From an uncultured Mailhella sp. (GTDB lineage Bacteria > Desulfobacterota > Desulfovibrionia > Desulfovibrionales > Desulfovibrionaceae), in assembly GCA_944323575.1 (NCBI GenBank), contig CALUTB010000008.1, positions 1 through 50,438 on the forward strand: a stretch of DNA of 50,438 nt, in the 5' to 3' direction. Below the pieces are notes generated by a model. That model saw nothing but the letters and a program-made list of their open reading frames with translations. It did no database searches and was not told where the DNA came from. Position numbers and translations under genes: made by a program. Each line of letters begins with the position of its first letter. Position 1 is the stretch's first letter. Shown here one piece after another: positions 44,856-50,438 of the stretch.

Positions 44856-46220
44856 TCAGAAGTTCTGCCGGGCAGGTTCCAGCAGTTCGGGCCACATTTC
44901 AAACAATTCCGAGAGCAGATAGAGGGAACCGCACACCAGTACGGGTTTCCCCCGTGCCGCATGTGCGGCATCATGAACTGCTTCTTCCAGACTGTTCTCC
45001 GCTCTGGCGTGGCTGCCGAGCATGGCCGTCAGATCGGCTCCTGCTGCCGCACGCGGATTATCCCTGATGGAGGGGACGAAAAGAGGCATGTCGCGGGCGA
45101 GCTGAAGGACAAGTCTGGTCAGCTTTTCCGGCTGCTTGTCGGCAAGGCAGGAAAAAACGACGGCTCCGGGGCGCTCTTCTTCCTTCATCTGCTCGACGGC
45201 TTTGAGAAGGGCCGTCATGCCGTGGGGATTGTGAGCGCCGTCCAGCCACATGGCGGGATGCCGTCTGTCTGCCGGTACAAACTGAAGGCGACCGGGAATG
45301 AAGGCACGACTCAGGCCGAGGGCTATGGTATGGCTGTCAGTTTTCCAGTGATGGAGATGGCAGAGCATGATCCATGCCAGAACCGCCGTCTGGGCATTTA
45401 TGCGCTGGTGCGGTCCGCGCAGACCGAGTTCGACGGCATCGGGAAGAACGGCGCATTTCCTCATCTCTTCGTGAAGAGCATTCCACAGCGCCTGTCCGGA
45501 TTTATTGCCGTCGCAGCCTTTCGACGTTGGACTGCTGCACATGGCAATGCCGCGCACTTCCGCTTTTTTCAAAAGACTGCTTCGCACCTCGTCGCTTTGC
45601 GGTGCACTGACGGCCGCGGACACGCCGGCACGAAGGGCGTCGGATTTGTCGTCGGCAATGGCGGCAAGCGTATCGCCGAGCACATTCATGTGATCCATGC
45701 CTATGGGAGCAAAGCAAACCATCTCCACGGGAAGAGCGGTGGTGGCATCGTAACGTCCTCCGAGACCGGCTTCAAAGATCATGAGATCGCTTTCGCTGGT
45801 CTGAAAGGCCGAAGCGGCCATGACGGTAAGCAGTTCAAAATAGGTGAGGTCCTTTTCTGCCCGGACAGCCTCACCGGCCAGAGCCGGCCAGACACGGCGG
45901 GGAAGCATGGTATGATTCTGCCGTATGCGTTCTTCCGGCCAGACGAAATGCGGCGAGGTGTACAATCCGGCATTCAGTCCGTGCGCCATGGCGATGGACT
46001 GAAGAAAAACCGAGGTTGATCCCTTACCGTTTGTGCCGACGATCTGTACGGCCGGACACCGGAAGGAATCGAGTCCGAGAGCGTGCAGCGCACGTTTCAT
46101 GCGATCCAGTCCCATGTCCATATGGAAGAGTCCCAGAGAATTCAAATGCCGGACCACATCCTCATAGGTCTGGAAGGGCGCGGAATCGGACAGACGGCAG
46201 CAGGAGGAAGTTTCACTCAT
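44856..46220 (-). CDS. folC: folylpolyglutamate/dihydrofolate synthase
   Basis: The 454-residue Mur-ligase-type enzyme adds glutamate to folates. ATP loop GTNGKGSTSVFL (about 58-70), SPHFVWPEERIR, EAGLGGRYDATTAL, and IGMDHMNVLGDTLAAIA are visible, with WLDGAHNPHG in the C-terminal domain. Start MSETSSC at 46220 is chosen because it overlaps the hypB stop by eight bases; a longer frame upstream overlaps hypB extensively. The sequence has an internal part (about 190-215, SSLLKKAEVRG) of ordinary length. Confidence 0.93.
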   Translation of the reverse strand: MSETSSCCRLSDSAPFQTYEDVVRHLNSLGLFHMDMGLDRMKRALHALGLDSFRCPAVQIVGTNGKGSTSVFLQSIAMAHGLNAGLYTSPHFVWPEERIRQNHTMLPRRVWPALAGEAVRAEKDLTYFELLTVMAASAFQTSESDLMIFEAGLGGRYDATTALPVEMVCFAPIGMDHMNVLGDTLAAIADDKSDALRAGVSAAVSAPQSDEVRSSLLKKAEVRGIAMCSSPTSKGCDGNKSGQALWNALHEEMRKCAVLPDAVELGLRGPHQRINAQTAVLAWIMLCHLHHWKTDSHTIALGLSRAFIPGRLQFVPADRRHPAMWLDGAHNPHGMTALLKAVEQMKEEERPGAVVFSCLADKQPEKLTRLVLQLARDMPLFVPSIRDNPRAAAGADLTAMLGSHARAENSLEEAVHDAAHAARGKPVLVCGSLYLLSELFEMWPELLEPARQNF

Positions 46221-46881
46221 GGGAGGCTTCTTTTTTGGTTTTTCTCGCGGCGCGCAGCCAGTCATACCATGTGTCGAGTCCTGCACGGGTACGGCAGGAC
46301 ACTTCCATGACGGCAAGATCGGCATTCAGCGCACATGCGTGAGCACGAGCCTTTTGTACGTCGAAGTCCACATAGGGAAGCAGATCGATCTTGTTGAGAA
46401 CCATGGCCCTGGCCTTATGGAACAGATACGGATACTTCTGCGGCTTGTCGTCGCCCTCCGTCACGCTGAGCAGAGCGATCTTGGCATCTTCTCCGCAGTC
46501 GAATTCCGTGGGACAGACCAGATTGCCGACATTCTCAATGAAAAGAATGTCCAGCCCTTCACAGTCGAGAGCCTGAAGCGCTTCGCTGATCATGCTGCTG
46601 TTGAGATGGCATCCGCCTTCAGTGTTGATCTGAACGGCCTGCACTCCGGAGGCGGCTACGCGACGGGCGTCGTTGTCGGTCTGCAAATCTCCTTCGATCA
46701 CAGCCATGCGGAACTCTCCCGAGAGATCGTTGAGGGTGCGCTCCAGAAGAGAGGTCTTGCCGGATCCGGGAGAACTGATGAGGTTGAGTACAAGGGTGCC
46801 GCGACGTGCAAAGTCGGCGCGAAGCCGTCCGGCAATGCGGTCGTTGGCTTCCAGAACGTTGCGAACAACGGGGATTTCCAT
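46213..46881 (-). CDS. hypB: hydrogenase nickel incorporation GTPase
   Basis: The 222-residue GTPase loads nickel into hydrogenase with HypA. It has SSPGSGKTSLLE (residues 36-47), EGDLQTDNDA, the metal site Cys91-His92 (GGCHLNSS) and Cys123 (NLVCPTEFDCGE), and NKID. It starts MEIPVVRNVLEAND at 46881; the N-terminal CXXCGC high-affinity nickel motif of E. coli HypB is absent, nor is there a His-rich stretch. It follows hypA by 43 bases. Confidence 0.95.
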   Translation of the reverse strand: MEIPVVRNVLEANDRIAGRLRADFARRGTLVLNLISSPGSGKTSLLERTLNDLSGEFRMAVIEGDLQTDNDARRVAASGVQAVQINTEGGCHLNSSMISEALQALDCEGLDILFIENVGNLVCPTEFDCGEDAKIALLSVTEGDDKPQKYPYLFHKARAMVLNKIDLLPYVDFDVQKARAHACALNADLAVMEVSCRTRAGLDTWYDWLRAARKTKKEASHE

Positions 46882-46924
46882 GTTATGCCTCGATATGTTC
46901 AGAATAAGGAAGGAGAGCGCGGAA

Positions 46925-47278
46925 TCATTCCGCTTCCAGATGGTCGAGAAAAATGCCTTCCCCCCCCAGAACCCGGAAAGGGGCGCTTTCGCCGCAGGCA
47001 GGACATGGCTCATACAGGGCCTCTCTGCCTGCAGGTGTGAATTCATGTCCGCACAGAGCGCAACCAAGACGCAGCGGCTCTTCCACAAGTTCAAATTTCG
47101 CCCCTTCGTGGGGGGTACCGGAGGTCATGACCTCAAAGGCCATACGCATGGCGTCGGGCTGAACCTGATCAAGAATGCCGTGTCGTATGCGCAGAAGCGT
47201 CAGTCTGGTGGCACCGTGTCTGACCAGTTCTTCCTGCGCGATGTCCATCACGCTTGCCATAAGGGAAAGTTCATGCAT
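46925..47278 (-). CDS. hypA: hydrogenase maturation nickel metallochaperone
   Basis: The 117-residue protein begins MHELSLM, in which the amino group, His2 and Glu3 bind nickel; this makes 47278 the right start rather than the ATG nine bases upstream. The zinc site is Cys73/Cys76 (CALC) and Cys92/Cys95 (CPAC). It works with HypB, encoded next, to deliver nickel to [NiFe] hydrogenase. Ribosome site weak. No hydrogenase is present in this window. Confidence 0.95.
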   Translation of the reverse strand: MHELSLMASVMDIAQEELVRHGATRLTLLRIRHGILDQVQPDAMRMAFEVMTSGTPHEGAKFELVEEPLRLGCALCGHEFTPAGREALYEPCPACGESAPFRVLGGEGIFLDHLEAE

Positions 47279-47345
47279 GGAATGCATTTATAGGAAAAAG
47301 CCGCGATCGTCCACTGTGGCAGATTTTTTCACATGGCCGGTATGC

Positions 47346-47375
47346 TTGTCATTGCCCGGCGATCTCGGCTATAGA
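47346..47375 (+). promoter_or_regulatory. candidate sigma70 promoter for the AMIN gene
   Basis: TTGTCA (47346-47351) and TATAGA (47370-47375) are 18 bases apart, 43 bases before the AMIN ATG, in the hypA/AMIN divergent gap. Confidence 0.55.
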
Positions 47376-47417
47376 GTGAGGAAAACCGCTTCATGTCATG
47401 AAGTATGCGAGGAAGGT

Positions 47418-48464
47418 ATGCGCAGAACAGTGCGTCTTTTCGTCTATGCGGCCGTCATGCTGGCCGTCGCCGTAGGCGTTGCAGCAGGCCTCAGAGACGA
47501 TCCCGGTTATAAGGTCGGGCGTTCGGAAATATCGGGCAAGATCGTCGGATTGACGGAATATCAGGAAAACAGAACGGAGACCGGTCATCTGGCCGCACAA
47601 AAATCTTCGGAAGAAGAGCAGAATGCGAGGGCTTTTGTTCGTCAGGAGCAAAAGGTTCCGGCAAAGGAACAGGGTGCGCCTGCTGTAAAGACGCAGGAAA
47701 AGAAGGACGACGGAGGATCCGTCGAAACGTCGAACACCGCTCCTGCGAAGAGTGAAAAAAAGGCGGATACGGTTTCGAAAGAGGCTTCTTCGAATCCGTC
47801 AAAGCCTGTTCAGGTTCTGACGGAAAAAAAGAGCGATGTCGGCTCGACGGCATCTGCCGAGCCTGAAAAAAAGGGGAACACCTCCGTCCGACAGTTCGCT
47901 GAATCTGTTGAAAGAAATCAGACCGCCGCTTCAGTCGGAAACAAGCCGCTGTCCGGGGAGGCCGTGGAGGGCAGGGGCGAGGATGCGGTTCCGGAGCCTT
48001 CCGCCGCAGAGGCGGGTAAGACGGAAGAGTTGAAAGAAAAGGCCGGTGCGGTATCCGGCGGCAGTCCTGCGAGTGATGCTCTGGCAGAATTTCGTTCCGA
48101 CCTTGCCGGGGAGACTCCTGCAGAAAAGCACGAGGAGAAGCCGGAAAAGGCTGAGGCTCAGTATGAAAGAGTGGTGACATCCGCCCGATTCTCCATGCAT
48201 GGCAGTCAGATCAAGCTGACGCTTCAGGGGAACGCTCCCATGGTCGGACATTACTTTACGTTGGAAAATCCCGATCGTGTTGTTCTGGATCTTGCCGGCA
48301 ACTGGGGAATCAAGATGCCGGCAGTGCCGAGCAATCGTCTCGTCCGTGCTGTACGGATAGGTCAACATGACGACAAGACCCGTATCGTTTTCGACATGAA
48401 GACCGGAGGAAAGGCAGCGCTTGTTCCCCTGAACCGCAATGCGCTTGAATTGTGCATCCAGTAA
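47418..48464 (+). CDS. AMIN-domain protein with long charged linker
   Basis: The 348-residue protein has an N-terminal membrane anchor (residues 7-25), a long Lys/Glu/Ser/Ala-rich disordered region (about 45-240), and a C-terminal AMIN domain (about 250-348: ARFSMHGSQIKLTLQGNAP, LENPDRVVLDLAG, RAVRIGQHDDKTRIVFDM). AMIN domains target amidases, secretins or pilus proteins to the peptidoglycan or septum; no catalytic amidase follows. RBS AGGAAGG precedes ATG 47418. It is probably a periplasmic wall-associated protein with an unknown partner. Confidence 0.8.
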   Translation: MRRTVRLFVYAAVMLAVAVGVAAGLRDDPGYKVGRSEISGKIVGLTEYQENRTETGHLAAQKSSEEEQNARAFVRQEQKVPAKEQGAPAVKTQEKKDDGGSVETSNTAPAKSEKKADTVSKEASSNPSKPVQVLTEKKSDVGSTASAEPEKKGNTSVRQFAESVERNQTAASVGNKPLSGEAVEGRGEDAVPEPSAAEAGKTEELKEKAGAVSGGSPASDALAEFRSDLAGETPAEKHEEKPEKAEAQYERVVTSARFSMHGSQIKLTLQGNAPMVGHYFTLENPDRVVLDLAGNWGIKMPAVPSNRLVRAVRIGQHDDKTRIVFDMKTGGKAALVPLNRNALELCIQ

Positions 48465-48475
48465 GGAAACTTGTT

Positions 48476-49061
48476 ATGAATGCGGATGGAAAACATGATC
48501 GCAATATCAGGACGGAAGGAGACGGAGTTGTGGAGACGCTTCATGTCATCGACCAGACGGTGCTGCCGCATGAGCTTCGGATTCTGAAGCCGCATTCGGT
48601 GAAAGATCTCTGCCGTGCCGTTCTCGACATGCTGGGCGGGGGCAGGTCTCATGTGAAATGCTGATTTTTGTCTACGGATCGGTATGAATGGTCTGTCGCT
48701 TATCAAAGAGGCGGCAGCCCGTCATCCGGACCGTCCGGTCAATGTTCTTGCACACTGCATGCGGCTGACCTTCGTGGATTGCGGCTCCGTTCTGTTCTCC
48801 ATGTTCGATTCCTCTCTGTGCGACGGCGTGTGCGACGTCTCCATAGAAGAGCGGGGGAGAATGAGATCCGTCTTGTGTGTGATCGGTATCTCGGAAAGAG
48901 GAGCCGTGGAAAGAGTGCTTATCCGTCCGCAGGGAATTTCTGCCGGAAACGGGGCTTTTGACGTGACTCCGGTCCGATTCATCAGCGGATTCATTACGGA
49001 AAGAGGCGTGTGCAACGCATCGGAGCAGGGAATTCTGTCCCTGTATCCTGAATATGCATGA
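48476..49061 (+). pseudogene. mtnA remnant (methylthioribose-1-phosphate isomerase)
   Basis: Two adjoining open pieces show MtnA homology. The first (48476-48664, with an RBS AAGGAAAC) reads VVETLHVIDQTVLPHELRIL then stops at HVKC. The second (48684-49061) reads MNGLSLIKEAAARHPDRPVN, VLAHC, VDCGSVLFSMFD, SIEERG, and the MtnA C-terminus FDVTPVRFISGFITERGVC. Together they cover about 187 residues against about 345 in a full enzyme, so at least two blocks and a frame are lost. The enzyme is inactive. It lies directly before a class II aldolase. Confidence 0.78.
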
Positions 49062-49069
49062 GGAAAGAA

Positions 49070-49672
49070 ATGAGCGAGGAAGAATGCGTCAAGTTCCGCT
49101 GCGTACATGAGCCGGGACCGGCTCCGGAGCATCCCGAATGGGCGGCTCTGAATGAGCTTCGATCTGATCTTGTCAGAGCTGGACTTGTCGGAGTGCTTGA
49201 AAACGGTGTCGGTTACGGAAATCTTTCTCTGCGGGCAGAGCACGGATTTGTAGTCACAGCCACGGCTACGGGACATATTCCCGTCCTGGGGCCGGACGGT
49301 TACTGTCTGGTAACAATATACGACATCGATACCAATACCGTCTGGTCTTCGGGGCCGGCTCAGGCAGGCTCCGAATCGATGACGCACGCGGCCGTCTATG
49401 AAGCCTCGTCTGTCACTGGATGTGTCATTCATCTGCATCATGCAGAATTGTATGCCCAGCTTCTTGAAGGCAAGGCTCCGGCTACTTCTCCCGAAGCGGC
49501 GTTCGGTACACCGGCCATGGCCCGCAGCGTGGCAGAGCTTGTACGACGTCATCCGGCGGATGGTGTCATTGCCATGACGGGGCATCCCGACGGATTTATC
49601 ATGTATGCTCCCGACATCGGGCATATGCGTGATCTTCTATATATGCTGTCGCAGGGATATATTCCCTGCTGA
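49070..49672 (+). CDS. class II aldolase/MtnB-like protein
   Basis: The 200-residue protein resembles class II aldolase/adducin enzymes: GYGNLSLRAEHGFVVTATATGH at the substrate loop, IHLHHAELYAQL with the metal-binding His pair, and VIAMTGHPDGFI with a third His. ATG 49070 follows AGGAAAG; an ATG at 49058 overlaps the mtnA remnant. Adjacent to mtnA, such enzymes cleave 5-deoxyribulose or methylthioribulose 1-phosphate in salvage of 5'-deoxyadenosine/methylthioadenosine. With mtnA broken, the gene may be a relic or have taken another substrate. Confidence 0.72.
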   Translation: MSEEECVKFRCVHEPGPAPEHPEWAALNELRSDLVRAGLVGVLENGVGYGNLSLRAEHGFVVTATATGHIPVLGPDGYCLVTIYDIDTNTVWSSGPAQAGSESMTHAAVYEASSVTGCVIHLHHAELYAQLLEGKAPATSPEAAFGTPAMARSVAELVRRHPADGVIAMTGHPDGFIMYAPDIGHMRDLLYMLSQGYIPC

Positions 49673-49919
49673 GTGAAGATTTTCTCTCCGTTTTGTAGGA
49701 AAACTTTCCCATTTCCCGCAATTCCACAAGGGAGTTATAGTTTACCAATAACTCCTATGAATATAATAAGTTATATTCTCCCGTCTTCCCTGTTCCCCCC
49801 TCCTGTGCGATAACGTGTGCGGACACGGTGCGGACAAAAATTAATGAGAAAAAGATAGCAGACAGAACTGAACTTCCTCTGACTACCCGGCAATCTCTTA
49901 AAAACTTTGGGAGAGCTTT
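49673..49919 (+). promoter_or_regulatory. lower-GC upstream region of the integrase
   Basis: An inverted repeat, GGAGTTAT/ATAACTCC (about 49731-49757), lies here, with a T/A-rich stretch after it. It is a possible attachment-site or integrase-operator region. No tRNA gene is visible, and no second att copy lies in the window. Confidence 0.4.
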
Positions 49920-50399
49920 ATGTCAGAGAAGGACACTGGAAAACTTGTTGCGACGGCGTATCCGGGAGTATTCGCCCGTGTAAACCAGAAAGGTGAAAAA
50001 TCGTTTTACATTCGCTACAGGACCGGGGGAAGATGTACAAAGGAAATTCGTGAACCCGTAGGTAAAGCCTCGGCGGGCATGACGGCCGCTAAGGCATCAC
50101 GTATTCGAGCGGATCGAATAAACGGCAAGGAAGAGTCCAATCATGAACGCAGGAGAAAAGAAGAGGAGAAGAAACGAAAGGCGGAACGCTGGACGATAGC
50201 ACGTCTCTGGGCTGCATATCTTGAAGTGACACAGTTGTCTGAATGGCGACGTCATAGCGATAAATCTTATTTTAAGCGACATATCACAGAGTGTTTTGTC
50301 AACAAAACTGTTGATGAACTTACGACGGATGATATCGACAGACTAGTTTCAGGACTCATTAAATGCCAAAAGGGTAAGAAGTTCTTATTGTCGGCATAG
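49920..50399 (+). pseudogene. truncated tyrosine-recombinase integrase (N-terminal part)
   Basis: A 159-residue frame starts MSEKDTGKLVATAYPGV and has an arm-binding N-terminal part (about 1-80, ARVNQKGEKSFYIRYRTGG), a charged linker and a SAM-like core-binding domain (about 90-145, WTIARLWAAYLEV, KRHITECFVNKTVDELTTDDIDRL). It stops with TAG at 50397-50399, before the catalytic domain. Whole prophage-type integrases are about 400 residues, so this is a truncation. The region has lower GC than its neighbours, consistent with acquired DNA. Confidence 0.75.
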
Positions 50400-50409
50400 G
50401 GAGGATGCC

Positions 50410-50438
50410 ATGAAGGAACTTTTTTATCTTTCTCATGA
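50410..50438 (+). CDS. partial ORF at the window edge
   Basis: An ATG at 50410 follows GGGAGG (about 50399-50404) with good spacing and reads MKELFYLSH to the window end. Too short to identify. Confidence 0.3.

Noticed and set aside
1..50438. CRISPR arrays, rRNA and tRNA genes
   Set aside because: No regularly spaced repeats, no rRNA-like segments and no tRNA with a plausible T-loop and acceptor were found by eye.

Overview
The window is most consistent with a member of the Desulfovibrionaceae (Desulfovibrio/Bilophila/Mailhella-like, gut-type sulfate- or sulfite-reducing relatives). This is inferred from the merged molybdenum/tungsten gene set with a recombinase-derived TunR-type regulator (a family described from sulfate-reducing deltaproteobacteria), a tungsten aldehyde oxidoreductase, the merR-rpe-tkt-pgk block and moderately high G+C coding sequence. 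No rRNA, tRNA or CRISPR array was recognised.

Layout. (1) Bases 1-1750 are decayed mobile DNA: two broken IS200-type tnpA remnants flank a highly structured stretch (about 245-435) that resembles a HEARO/OMEGA-type RNA but has no nuclease gene. (2) 1751-8446 hold an OmpH/Skp-like chaperone, a DUF3467-like protein, a secreted alkaline phosphatase, a small exported protein with a LolD/FtsX-type ABC pair (possibly metal related), and an MBL-fold hydrolase. (3) 8447-9718 is a gene-poor 1.27 kb gap. (4) 9719-25120 is housekeeping: ileS-lspA-PLDc_N-cpoB, a DEAD-box helicase-hypothetical-trmI run, an ABC-F ATPase, and merR-rpe-tkt-pgk, closed by a strong bidirectional terminator.

(5) 25297-41548 is a molybdenum/tungsten island. 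Reading leftward from a divergent control region (31138-31552) are tunR, tupA, tupB, tupC, a MOSC protein, a moaC-mogA fusion and moaA; reading rightward are moeA and a moeA-PBP fusion. After a lone IS5 orfA fragment come (leftward) a ThiF-like E1 enzyme, MoaD and a tungsten-type aldehyde:ferredoxin oxidoreductase, then a nitroreductase and an exported GlcG/HbpS-like protein, and (rightward) an iron-dependent alcohol dehydrogenase. Together they would import tungstate, build and metallate pyranopterin, and use it in aldehyde/alcohol metabolism. A 12-base motif occurs both in the tunR/moeA control region and upstream of the alcohol dehydrogenase, and is a candidate shared operator.

(6) 41919-47278 is a leftward five-gene run, hypA-hypB-folC-selA-M18 aminopeptidase, two parts of which serve nickel and selenium enzyme maturation. 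(7) 47418-49672 carry an AMIN-domain protein, a heavily deleted mtnA remnant and a class II aldolase, a probable decaying methylthioadenosine/5'-deoxyadenosine salvage module. (8) From about 49673 base composition drops and a truncated tyrosine integrase begins, suggesting the edge of an integrated element.
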